Of a DNA stretch of 64,000 nt, positions 47,934 through 59,741 are shown piece after piece (position 1 is the stretch's first letter; every line of letters starts with the position of its first letter). The DNA is taken from positions 35,154,001-35,218,000 of the forward strand of contig JBITNC010000001.1 in NCBI GenBank assembly GCA_050084985.1. Reading direction: 5' to 3'. Source of the stretch: Nageia nagi (taxonomy: Eukaryota; Pinophyta). The position numbers and the translations under genes were made by a program. The notes beneath the pieces were generated by a model. It did no database searches, had not been told where the DNA came from, and worked only from the letters and a program-made list of their open reading frames with translations.

Positions 47934-48673
47934 TGTAGACACATAAAAATGATTTATTATTTATTTAATAAATTATATTTAGACTTCCTAAATGAATTAT
48001 TGCAATATTAAAAATATCAATATAAAGTTGATATTACAATGTAATGCCATGTGTTATATTAAATGCTATATCATTTATCATGGTTTATATTTTAAAGTAT
48101 ATTGAATATAACAAAGTTTATATTATTATTAGAGGTTGGTATTCATTCCTTTTTGTGTCCTTGTAGGCTATATATGTGAGTGGAATAGGTTGACCTCTAT
48201 AGACAGGAACTCTTTGATATGATAAGATTTTTTGATAGGTGGTTGTCAACCCTAATCTTCATCAAGCTATGGTGTATTTTATGCCACCTATTATGAAAAA
48301 TTGTTATACTATGAGCTCTAAAATTTTTATATTTTGCACACAATATAATTTGATATATCCTATGTAGTTAATGGTGTGATTCTCCTAGTTGTTAGCTGCA
48401 TAAATCTTCTAGATCAAGGGCTCCAAATTTTAGTGGTCAAGTTGTTGATTCATGTACATGAAGATCTATTGTAAACTCACCATGAATTCAATCTCAATCC
48501 TTCAAAGATTCATTGCTATTTATTTTTAAGGATTATACAAAACACTTCATATTAGTGCATGTATTTGATGTATATTTATTGTATCTAATATAGTGTACAT
48601 ATCTATTCTTATTATATTGTATATCAATTTATTTATTATGTATATTCATATTTTACATGATTTGTGGTCTAAA
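47934..48673 (+). repeat. 5' LTR of element B
   Basis: 740 bases, TGTAGACAC to GGTCTAAA, aligning from end to end with 55873-56612. Shared blocks include AAGTTGATATTACAATG, CCATGTGTTATATTAAATGC and TCATATTTTACATGATTTGT. The inverted repeat arms are ATAGGTGG (48235-48242) and CCACCTAT (48284-48291). Confidence 0.92.
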
Positions 48674-48676
48674 TTT

Positions 48677-48690
48677 TGGTGAACCTAACA
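48677..48690 (+). other. Primer-binding site of element B
   Basis: TGGTGAACCTAACA, three bases after the LTR. It matches the site of element A in its first eight bases. Confidence 0.65.
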
Positions 48691-48699
48691 TTATTACAC

Positions 48700-49930
48700 A
48701 CATAGATTATTTTCTAAGGAATATATTCTTAATATTCATGAATCCATTTACATTATTATCTCTTCCCTTACCTGAGATGCATAGAGTAATAGCTAGAGAA
48801 AATTATAAAACCAAAGTTTATTCTAACTATGTCTCAAAGATGGACCTAAATATCAAATAATCTATGATTTATAAAAGTAAGGTCCATTTTAATGATATTA
48901 GAAGAAATATAAGGGTTAAACCTAATTTACCCATGCAATAACCTGATCCTAATGATAGAATGAATACTGATGAGGATAATGATACTGAATCTACAAGTTC
49001 TAGTAAAAGGATGGATATTATTGGATAAAATCCTAATAAGATTAATATGTTTATAGATGATTATAATTTTGAAATTATAAGTTTAGGAAGCCATGATGAT
49101 ACTTATTATAGTGATGCTAAAATTGAAGACTTGGATACAATTCCTAGCCATGTTAGATCAATAAAGGAATTGTTATCTAATAAAGAAAAATTAGAGTATT
49201 ACACTACTAGTAATTATGAACAAGTTATAGATTGAGTTGTTAGAATCAAGTTTGATAATGTTGTAATCATTAGATAGTTTATTTTCTTATGAAAATATAG
49301 GATTTGAAAAAATGAAGGATCTCAACTACAAATAAGGACATTGATAATGGTGTGCAAGAATGGTTGCATGTTGCTAATAACATGGAAGTAGAGGATACGA
49401 ATCCCTAGAAAAAGGTGACCAGCAAAGAGGTCAATTAGGAAAGTGAGGTAGATTCAAAATACTTAGTAACTCAATTTAATGATCATCATCCATGTTCACT
49501 CCTTGAATTTTCTAATTGGGAATAAAGGTAAGGATAGGATGGTTAATGATAAATCTATAGTAGATATTGCTAAATAACTTTCTACTATAATTAATAATGC
49601 CTATAAATATAGTTGTGGTTGGTCAAAAGAAAAGCATGAAATAAAACTTAATGCTATTTTAGATTCTTAAAAAGATTATTACATTCAAAAGGCTAATGAG
49701 AAACAAAAACTAATATTTATGTTGGAATTGTTGATAAACTTAATACATGAAAACTATAAAGAATTGAGCTAGTTTTTGCAACTTAAAGAGGCTAAAATTC
49801 AAAAGAAAATAAAAAAATAAACCACCCTCTTAAACTAGTAATGCACCACCTCTAACCCCACCACCAACTCTAAAGAGCAATCAACCTGTAGTGCAAAACC
49901 AACCAAAACAACCTTATATAATGCTAAATA
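48700..49930 (+). pseudogene. Element B open reading frame upstream of gag
   Basis: Coding-like but broken sequence between primer site and gag. 48657-48857 is open and includes RVIARENYKTKVYSNYVSKM. 48960-49010 reads MNTDEDNDTESTSSSKRMD. 49047-49232 is open for 62 codons (DDYNFEIISLGSHDDTYYSD, then IPSHVRSIKELLSNKEKLEY). About 49540-49790 shows VNDKSIVDIAK and SCGWSKEKHEIKLNAI. Large Tat/Ogre elements can carry an extra frame at this place. I infer the same here but cannot match it to a family. It could instead be the N-terminal part of gag. Confidence 0.5.
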
Positions 49931-49939
49931 ATGGATGAA

Positions 49940-50920
49940 AGAATTAAAAAATTAGAAAAAGAATTGCTTCAAGATGGTGAAGATGATTTCTGATTTTGTT
50001 TTAAGTTTCCATTAACTAATATAGTTATTTGTAAATTACTTATTCATAAAAAGAGTGTAAAATTTACAAATTTTGATAGTTTTCAAGATCCAAAAATGCA
50101 TGTTGGAAAATTTCAAGAGGAAACTATGGAATATGTTCATGATAAAGATATGCTTACAAAATTATTTTCAAGTAGCTTAAAAGATGATGCATTGAAATGG
50201 TATTTTAGTCTTCCTAAAAAGAGCATAGATAGGTACAAAGATTTGATTCATAAATTTTTGAAAAAACTTTAAATATAATATCACAAAAATATTTAATTCA
50301 AATATTTGTATAAAATTAAGCACTTGCCTAACTAATTTTATCCAATTTTGTGAAAATATGGAAACAAATTGCAAATAAAATCTTTGTTCCTGATCAAGAT
50401 TTAAAAGATACTTTTACAAATGCTTTATTACCTATGTATAAATTATTGGTTATCTCTAATCATGGATTGATATTAGCTAGAATGATAGATAATTTGCTTA
50501 AAAAATAAGATTGTATGCATATATGAAATAAAAGATAAACCTTAGGTGAATGAAAAGAAACCTCAAGTGTATGCAAAGAAATCTGAAGCTACTACAACTA
50601 ATGTTGATAGAAATAAGAATAGACCATAAAGAATATTTACAAGGATAACTAATACTATTGATAATATTTTGAATGTGTTATTAAAAGAAAAACTTATTAA
50701 GCTTCCACCAATGGTTCAACATCACTTCCCTAATGGTGTTCTTAAAAATTATAGATATGAAGAGTTTTACAATTATCATAGGACACCAAGGCACCTATAA
50801 AGAAATTGTAGGGCTTAAGAAATATATTTAGGATTTCATTGATAAGAAACCAATTTAGAAGGATGATCATACTAAATTAGGACCTATACATCCTAATAAT
50901 GAATAGTTGGAGATATTTAC
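49940..50920 (+). pseudogene. Element B gag
   Basis: The gag core is clear at 50060-50270: KSVKFTNFDSFQDPKMHVGK, then MLTKLFSSSLKDDALKWYFS, LPKKSIDRYKDLIHKFLKKL. The second half at 50290-50510 runs in another frame (FCENM, WKQIANKIFVPDQDLKDTF, TNALLPMYKLLVISNHGLIL, then ARMIDNLLKK). At about 50755-50830 YEEFYNYHRTPRHL-stop-RNCRA is a zinc-knuckle-like segment with Tyr at the first Cys, followed by an IDKK-like end. One or two frameshifts and a few stops disable it. No protease motif follows. Confidence 0.82.
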
Positions 50921-52489
50921 AAATCCTTTACTAAAGACAACTCAACAACCAAAAGGATTCATTGGTTTGGTAAGTACTTCACATTGTATGAGTTATTATT
51001 TTTCTAATAGGAATGGATGCAATAAATAGTGGCAACAAGTAAGACAAATCCATGGCAAAGGGATGAAAAAATAGAGTGATGAATATCATGGAACAAACAC
51101 TGCTAACAATGTGCATGATTGTTTGCACATAGCCAACAATATGAGTTAAACTACCAAGAAGGCACTTATTTTTGTGACTACATTTGCAAACTACATATGG
51201 GTTGCAAAACCTTCCCAGGTATGTAAAATTATTACTTAAAGTTGAAAAATTGTAAGAAGTAGTTTATAATAGGTAGGTTATTTCTTTGGGGGGTAAATAC
51301 ATATGGTTCATGGTCATAAGGAATAGTTCATTATTTTATTAGTTTTTTGGGAAATTTTTGAAAAAATCACCCTTTTATATTTTTCTTTCCAAATTGTCAA
51401 AACTCATGTTGCTGATAACATACAACTGCTTTTGCATCGTTAATAGTGTGCCTTTCCTAAACTAAAATTAAAAAAAATAATATATCCTTTATCCTTATGG
51501 TCTATTCAAATATTCTAAGGGCATGATGCCATGTTTTGAGCTTGTTAAAATAAAATAAAAAAAATTGGTACATGTTCATGATTGTTTATATGGTGCAAAT
51601 GAGGGATCCTATCTTGGGTTCATTTATGAATTTGAATTATGCAATGAGTTTGAATATGAGTTATAAATTATATGAGGGTGTCCATTTAGATTGTTCTATA
51701 CTTGCATTTATTTTATAAGTTGAGTTCTTATTTAGTGTTGAAAAAAAATGAGTATGTATGATTTATTGTTTGTAATTTTTTTTTGAAACTTATATTTTGA
51801 AATTCCAAAATGAAAATTATATAAGTATAAAAATACAAGCAATTAAACCATTCACTCACATAATAAAAATTAAAAATTTACCATACACTCAACATTATGT
51901 TCAAAATTGGTAGGCCTAGAATTTCTCCTAGACCCACTACTATGCCCTGATAAAGCAACCCCACCCAATACATCACTAGTACTATTATTATGGAATGTTA
52001 ATAATATTTTCACCCTCTCATATTTCTTGTTTAATACAATGATTCCATGTCTTTATGATCAATATTGTGCATTAGCCCTTGAATAAAGGCCCACTGCTCA
52101 TTAGGTGGAGGCATGTCCACCCTCTTTGTAGCCTCTTTATATATTGCTCTATAGCTACAATCTATATGTCCCTAGCTTCTAGTGTAGCCTATAGAGATGC
52201 TACACATTCCTTGAAAGGCTTGAGCCTCTAGATCTCAACTTCCAAATTTATAATCTATACAAAAATCTCTCTAGTAAATCACAAAACCATCAAATGTCAC
52301 TTTTCCTAAACATGTAAACTAATAACCAAAAAGTAATAAATAAACATGTATGTTACCTATTTACTATTAATGGCATGAACTTAGCTAGGGCTATCAACTT
52401 TGTCCCTAGTCTTGGCATTGATGCACTTAGTGGTCCTTAAATAGGAATATCATGCATATGATTATTTATCTATTTTGGCTTTTCATCTA
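50921..52489. other. Element B region after gag, no pol
   Basis: Where protease and RT would lie, no such motif can be read on the + strand. The minus strand at 52560-52500 holds an acidic run (DDDEEEEDMKMTSEGS), probably the tail of the PMD protein. The stretch is otherwise AT-rich. Confidence 0.55.
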
Positions 52490-53650
52490 AAGACCCCTCT
52501 GATGTCATCTTCATATCCTCCTCCTCCTCATCATCATCCATGCCTAATAGGGATGGACAAACTATATACCACTATGTCATAAACCCCCTCATGTTACCAA
52601 TGGCCATGGAGGGGTTGGTATCTAGATCCAATATCTTGGGCTTGTCCTATGTGACCACCCAATCCAATATGAACTATGCTCCTAGTGGAGCATCCCTCTT
52701 AGTCATGAACTAGAGATAGTAGGTAAGGGTAGGAGGAATTTTTAACTATCTCAACACCTACTATGGTAAATAGGGCTTCACTAATTTCCTTTGGGTCTAA
52801 AGAAAGCAAGGTTACCTCACCCAAGCAAGCTATTGGGTATCATCCACCCATACAAAATTTGTATAAGAAACCCAAATCACATCCTCATGCTAGATTCCAT
52901 CTATCTCCCTCTACCTCACCTCTAGCATATGTGGGTACCTATACCCACATCCCTTGGAAACGTAATAAGTTAGTGTGATATCTAAGGGATAATACTTCAT
53001 CTTTTGTAGTCCCATAATTTGAATAACTAATATCTTTCTCATATTCCCACACCTAAATGAGGTTGGCATGAGCTATTGTGATGTTGAACTTATCAACACT
53101 CACCAAATTGTAAAGATATCTATATAATTAGGCCAATAGCAAGAGTATTTAAGAAAACCATGTGCCTTAAGAAAATATACCTAAAATACCCACACTAGTC
53201 GAAGTGGAAATGAAGAACTACTCTTATCTAGAAATAAATATGTGGTAATAATTGAGGCAATGAAAAGCCTCAAGTGTCAATCGATGGAGATAAACTCGCA
53301 TGCCTCAGTAAGGTGGGTAGCTCTATTCCCAATCATGATTCCTCACCTTTAAACCATAATGAAAGTTGCTACCTCTCATTATTATTTAACCTTTGGCTGA
53401 TGTACTAGCCTACCTTGAATGGGAATTCCCCATATCCTATACACATCCAATAATGTGAGGCTCATATCACCTAGAGGAAGGTGGAATGAGTTTGTCTCTT
53501 GGTCCCATCCCTCTAATAGGCTTGTAAGGAGAGGTAAGTCTTATTGGATATGATCAACAATGGTTAATCATTCAACCTAAAATGCTTAAGTATGTCATCC
53601 TTATACTTCATTCTTTGCCACTTCCATGCCTTATCCAAGGCTACGATAGA
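52490..53650 (-). pseudogene. Plant mobile domain (PMD, MAIN-like) remnant, antisense cargo of element B
   Basis: Read on the minus strand from 53653 (MSIVALDKAWKWQRMKYKDD). At 53521-53390 the frame LLEGWDQETNSFHLPLGDM continues with SLTLLDVYRIWGIPIQGRLV. This is the diagnostic PMD block (Trp, Glu-Thr, FHLP, Gly-(Glu/Asp)-Met, then a helix ending in GLP-like IP and a Gly-Arg). After a decayed middle, about 53140-53000 reads LYRYLYNLVSVDKFNITIAH, then ANLI-stop-VWEYEK, the second PMD block with the LYR and (Q)xWxxE motifs. Then comes TTKDEVLSLRYHTNLLRFQG. Near 52560-52500 an acidic DDDEEEED run forms the C-terminal tail. Frameshifts and stops are many. Its strand is opposite to gag of the same element. 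PMD proteins act in the nucleus on silencing and genome stability. What the element gains from it is unknown. Confidence 0.82.
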
Positions 53651-55856
53651 CATGGTTCTACCCTGAATATGTATCTTACAATCTTGCAATCAAATAACAA
53701 TAAAGTTTACATAAATAATTAAATAAATTAATATGAAAATAGAAAAATTCATAAATTTTATGTAAACTAAGGTAAATAATAAATGGCCTCATTAGGGGTA
53801 AGAGGTGCAATTAACATGGTTAAAAGAAATCCTAGGGTTTCAAATCAAGGGCAAATTATAAATATTTTTGCAAATAGAACCAACCACTACTAAGACTTAT
53901 AGTGTGTTAAATGACAAGCTCTAGAGATACTCCACCATGTGACCTCTCTTCCTATAAAGGGGCCTCTTAATCAACCACCAATATTGGTTGACCATGTTAG
54001 CTAGAAGATAATGAACATGTCAAAATGAACAACATAAAAAATAGGAAGAAAGAGAAAATCACACTACTAGAGGGTAGAAGATCAACTAATTAGATGGAGA
54101 AGAGAAGCACATCAGGGATTTGATAACAACAAGATAAAAAGCTAAAATGAAAAGTCAATCACCCTTCATAAAATACCTTTTTGTTAAAAATTTTGACTTA
54201 ACCTTAGCTAATGAATCCTATTTTTGAATGCCACATTCTATGCTTGGAAAATGATGACTACGGTGTGCAAAATAGAGGAGAATATTTTTATTTCTAAATA
54301 CCTCTTTTTTAAATATCAATTTTCCTATATGCATGCACTCAATGACATGAAAAAACTGAAATTGAGGTACAATCCAAAGCATGCTAGTCAAAAATGGTAA
54401 AAATGGTAAGTTTGTATGTTTACATTATGCATTAATGATCAAATTGATGATATTTCATTTTTAATATTTATTAGTACTAAATGGATGTTGCTAGCGACAT
54501 GTTTTTTGCAAAATTAGCAAAGGATCCAAGTGCTATATTTAAATTCTAGTTTTGATTAATCCAAATAGATGCATAAATTGGAAGTTGCTTGATTAATGCA
54601 AGGGGATTTTAATTTGCAAAATCTGATTAAATTAAATGGAGGTGTCAAATTTTGATTTTCACATTTATGCATGTTTTTGAGATGGTTAATATCAAAATAG
54701 ATTTTTTTTAATGCCAATTAAGTGTGCTATTTTTCATGAAGTATAATTCCATTAATATCATGTAGTAAATGATGTGACATAGGTAAAATTATGGATTCTT
54801 TCAAATGTGAATTATATTATCATATTCTTAATCGATTAAAATCACTGTTATCATGATTATATGGTTTCTAAATACAAAAAATGCATATCAAGTGAAAATT
54901 GGCCAAGTTATTAATCACATGCTAAATATTATATTGCATGGAAATATTATTTTATGATTTTATGGGGAAAAATTTCATTTATTCAATTCAATTGAATATC
55001 ATTCAACATTTTTAAATATGATATGGTTATTTCCATGTTGCTAACAACATGTGTTTATTATGAGTTCATTGTAAATGGGGCATGTTACAAATTCATTGAA
55101 TATCTAAGTGAAAATACCATTATTTCATATATATTCATTGATATGGAAATGATGAATAAAATTGCAAAAACATGATTGATAATTTCTAGAAAATTCACTT
55201 AGTCAATCGTGTATATTTTCTTGAAAATCAAGGGAATCAATCAAATTAATATGATAAAAAATGCAATGTTGATACATAAGACCAATAAATATTTGAATAT
55301 TTGGTAGTTTTTATGGGAATCAAATGAAATTATTCAATGTTATGCTAATAAATATGTTCAAATTCATGGTCATTCCATGAGTAAAATCTCTTAAAAAGTA
55401 AAGGTTATCCCAAGCTTGGGGCATAAAAAGACCTCATCATCTTGATTTTCATAAACTATGAGATGCAATCACATCAATCTATATGTCATATTTAAATAGA
55501 ACTATGAGTTGCATCAACCATAGCGACATAATGAATATCATATTTATTTCATATTTTCTCTTTCAAATTAATTATTTTTTAAGGGGATATGATCTATGTG
55601 GGTATTATGTTGGCTTGTTCTTAAAAATGTATTGTCCAAGAGAGTAGGATTTGCATAAATACACTTTCTTCATATAGGGATTTCAATCTTTGGCTTAATT
55701 CCCTAAAAAGGCTAGAGAAAGGGAAATGCAAGACCAAAAAGGGGGTAGAAAATATATCATACTCAACATATCGATCAAAAAAGGGAAGTCCACTTTACTA
55801 TTGAAAAATTTCTTGTCTTCTCTAAACTTGTTTAGATTATATTTTTCATTTCATAT
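53651..55856. other. Element B 3' non-coding region
   Basis: AT-rich. It contains two copies (54484-54501 and 55034-55051) of a near-palindromic motif that also occurs at 49367 and 51405. No protein is readable. It lies between the antisense PMD gene start and the polypurine tract and may include its promoter, but none can be pointed to. Confidence 0.5.
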
Positions 55857-55872
55857 CCAAAGAGGGGCAAAA
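55857..55872 (+). other. Polypurine tract of element B
   Basis: CCAAAGAGGGGCAAAA ends exactly at the 3' LTR start (TGTAGATGCC at 55873). Confidence 0.85.
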
Positions 55873-56612
55873 TGTAGATGCCTAAAAATATTTTATTATT
55901 TATTTAATAAATCATATTTATATTTCTTAAATGATTTATTGCAATATTACAAATGTTAAGATAAAGTTGATATTACAATGCAATTCCATGTGTTATATTA
56001 AATGCTATATTATTTATCATGGTTCATATTTTAAAAGTATCTTGACTACAATAATGATTATATTATTGCTAAAGATTGACCTTCACTTCTTTTTATGTCC
56101 TTGTAGGCTATATATACAACTAGAATAGGCTACCTCCATAGATTGAAACTCTTTGATATGACAAGATCTTTGATAGGTGGTTATCAACCATAATCTTCAT
56201 CAATATATGATGTCTTTCAACACCACCTATTATGAGAAATTGTTATACTTTGAGCTAAAAATTTCTATCTTTTGTATACAACATAATTTGGCATATTCTA
56301 GATAGTTAATGGTGTGCTTCTCTTGGGCCATTAGTGGCATGCATATTCTAGATCAAGGGTTCTAGATTTCAATGGTTGAGTTGTTGATTCATATATATGA
56401 AGTTTTATTATAAAATCATCATGAATCCAATCCCAATCCTTTGAAGATTCATTGCTATTTGTTGTTGATGATTGTACATACACTTCATATTAGGTGCATG
56501 CATTTGATGTATATTTATTGTATTTCATATAGTGTACATATCTATTCTTCTTATATTCTAGATCGATTTATTTATTATGTATATTCATATTTTACATGAT
56601 TTGTGGTCTAAA
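55873..56612 (+). repeat. 3' LTR of element B
   Basis: 740 bases, the same length as the 5' LTR, ending GGTCTAAA before the ATTCA duplication. Inverted-repeat arms are TGATAGGTGG (56171-56180) and CCACCTAT (56223-56230). Confidence 0.92.
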
Positions 56613-56617
56613 ATTCA

Positions 56618-57239
56618 ATTAATTTACTATTTAAATTTACCTTTATTTTTCAATCTATTGTACCTCTACATCCTCTCTTTTTTACAATGCATCTATAATT
56701 CTCTCATGTTCATTTTATGAAAGGTTCCACAACACTTTATTAGCATGCCTCCCTTTATATCTAAATAGTTTTATATTCGTTGCCAATATCAAATGTGAGT
56801 AATGTAAAATCTTCTTATTTATTTCATAATCTTTGAATGTAGGAAAACTAGTTACTCTTCTTGTAAGATATTTTCATAACCATGTGCCAACAACCACCAT
56901 AGAACTATTGGATATGACATAAAATCTATCATTATCAAAATTTGGAAAAAGTGATAAATAGTCTAAAGAAATACCTAGAGAGTAGATAATAAGATAGCTT
57001 TAGAAAGAAATATATACAAACTTGTTGGATAAATAAATCCATCACCATCACATCAAGGTTGAGTTATCTTATATTTTTTCTCAACACATAGAGCTAGCCA
57101 ATACCCTATTCATTCTCTTTGGGTGAAACAATGACATACAGATATCCTTGTAAACAAAAATTATATCAATAAAGTATTTAATGTATAAAACTAGCATAAT
57201 ATATATTAAAATGTACATTTGAATATAAATTAATTGAAT
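56618..57239. other. AT-rich stretch, nothing recognised
   Basis: Continues the sequence into which element B inserted. It may be the decayed end of the coding remnant to the right, but no frame is convincing. Confidence 0.4.
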
Positions 57240-59741
57240 TAAATTACCTTCTTGTATAAGGTTTGGAATACATTCATAGTATTTTGATACAAATAGTTTG
57301 CCTTAAATTGTTATTTCTTATTGATTATGGGCTTATGAAGGTGTCAAAGATCTTTGTTCTCATTCCTCAACCCAATATGTATTTACACATGATTATGAAT
57401 CACCTACAATATAAGTATCATAAAAAAATGCAAGCTCCCTTATCCATATGGTCCAAGTGCTTGATTTTGAACTCATAAATGAACACCACTTTGTTGATTC
57501 ACTAATTGTATCACAATCAAGATAAATTGAAATATTATATTCTTAAACTAACCAAAAGTATCATTGAATTGTAGAATTCTCACTTGATCTTGTAGATAAT
57601 GTTGTACTACACCATTCCACAATATCATATGCATATTTAAATTTACTTACGTCACCAAAATTTAGTTGCTCTCTAGAAAAAGCTATTTTAACAAATTCAT
57701 CTTCTCCATCATGTTCTGCTTTATGATGTCCTACTTTAATAAAAATCCATATATGTTCAATATTTTTTTCTTTAAGAACTCTACTTAGCTAATAAAACAT
57801 TCATAGCTATACAATTATATAACCATATGAAATATTTTTCCATCTAAGTTCTTCTTTCATCTAAATTATTATAAAATACTCTAAAATAATATTGTATAAA
57901 CTTTGATGAGTGTAAGCGATTATCGCTCACATAGAAATATACTCACTCAAACATTTTCTATTATCTTCAATACTCTCATCTACATGTTTATATATAATAT
58001 GGATGAAAATGGTAACTTTAACTGAATTATAATATTGAGACTAGATTTTTCTTATGGTTTAAGAGTATAATTTTTGGAAAAGTCAACCATTGATAATATA
58101 GTTTCAACCAAAAATGTGTTTCTACATTGATGAAATTGACTATCAAGCCATCAAGTATTTTGGGACTGTTTCGTGTATTTTGATAAATACTTTATCTTAA
58201 ATTCATCCATGAATGTATGCACTTTAATGCTTTCAATTATTAAATCAACATGCTTTCCAATTTTTCCATCCTTCAAATCATACTCAATATTCTTGAATAT
58301 TCTAACATCCACATCTTATTGTACAAATTCATGTAAACTAATTTCATGCATACAATATCTTAATAATGAAAAGTTTCCCACATCTATCAAAATATCCTAT
58401 AAGACATACATTTGAAAAAAATGATTTCTCATAAGGAGGCAGACAAAGAAAATTTGGTATAAACTCCTTGATAGATTTAGGTAGTATATGAATACCATAT
58501 TCTTGCCTCAAATCATTAGTATGCAAATTGCCATGTATGTTTCAAAAAGCATCATAATAATATTGAAATTACATATGAGTTTTACAACAACATGTTATTA
58601 TTTTATTATAAATTTTGACATACCCATGTTTAAATTTCTCAAATGATCTTTGACTTATGCTAATATTAAATGGTTGTAACACTCCCTCTTCTATAAGCTA
58701 TTGATACAATTTAGTTTGATTCATATCTAGTAGGTATTTTGGATGAGATTCATGATATTTTTAGCCAAGTTTTAATTTTAAAATATCTCTAGTATATGGT
58801 AATACCCTAGTTCTATCATGCTAGAATTTTTTAATTATAACATCAATCTTGCTAGTCAATTTCATATCAGACCTTGGAAGTCTATCACAATGACTCCAAC
58901 ATTGGTTGAGTGGATCACTTTCAATATTTTGTGTTCTCTTTATGACCCTTTGCATAGTTTTACAACTCACATAAAAAAAATTAACTAACCTTCATTTTGT
59001 TTAAGGTTGTTTGGCTTACTAAAATAGTTGTTATAGCTCATTGTACTGCATTCTTATCTTTAGATCTACTCTTTTTTTCAATAGAACTAATGGCACTAGC
59101 AATAGTAGATACAACTTATTTAAGGGGTTCATCTTCCTTATTTGATTTCACATTAATACCTAAGATTTTCATTACTTCATCTTATTTTTGATATTTTCAT
59201 TAATTGCAATATGAGTTGACATTGAACTCCTAAATCTTTATTTTTGAAATATTCCTCATGTAGATTACTTACAACTATTATTATATCTCTTTGAGATTAA
59301 AGCTTATCTTTGAGAAAATTATGTAAGATATTACTTTCTATTTTTTAAAAAATGTTATCACTATCTTTCAAATTTGGATCTAAATACATACCTAATGGAT
59401 TCATTTTGAAAGGTGGATTTGAAGACATAATCGATGGATTCGTATTGATAAGTGGATCTAAAGCTTCTACAATCATAGTATCCTCTTTCACATGTGCATC
59501 ATATATATTAATATATTTAATGCTCTTCATACATGTTCTCTTAAATATTCTCCTCCTCAATGTTCTCTTGAATATTCTCCTCTTGATTAGTTACTATAGA
59601 ACTCGATGCTTCCACATTACCCAATTACCTCAAATGTGCTCTTCTCTCTTTTTTTCACTATGCATCCTTCTCTTTATATGTTTTTTCTTGCTTAGGTGTA
59701 AATATCCTTGAATATTTCCTTACTTGCCATTTTTTTGACCC
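57240..59741 (-). pseudogene. Decayed coding remnant, possibly a transposase-like protein
   Basis: Minus-strand coding-like sequence with many stops. The N-terminus may be the ATG at 59741 (MGSKKWQVRKYSRIFTPKQE). 59560-59345 is open for 71 codons. 58860-58600 reads RLPRSDMKLTSKIDVIIKKF, then LDMNQTKLYQ and FNISISQRSFEKFKHGY. 58526-58347 is open for 60 codons (LRQEYGIHILPKSIKEFIPN, then LCLPPYEKSFFSN). At about 57750-57600 it shows HIWIFIKVGHHKAEHDGEDE, then a frameshift and EQLNFGDVSKFKYAYDIVEW. The GHxKxEHDGxxxxVK pattern reminds me of uncharacterised transposase-like plant proteins with a GHGKGEHDGAGA motif. That match is from memory and unverified. It is clearly not gag or pol. Confidence 0.4.

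Larger units (their letters stand above)
47934..56612 (+). mobile_element. Element B: gag plus antisense PMD LTR element without pol
   Basis: 8679 bases, two 740-base LTRs, a perfect ATTCA duplication (47929-47933 and 56613-56617), a primer site and a polypurine tract. The + strand codes an upstream open-reading-frame remnant and a Tat-type gag. Protease, RT, RNase H and integrase are not seen between gag (ends about 50920) and the 3' LTR. Instead a PMD remnant lies on the minus strand at 53650-52490. It would be a non-autonomous element that needs the pol of a relative such as element A. LTR identity is roughly 85% by eye. Confidence 0.88.

Noticed and set aside
59352-59711. 119-codon + strand frame rich in Leu, Ile and Phe
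   Set aside because: The opposite strand carries the more protein-like remnant. The + reading is membrane-like only because of T-rich composition.
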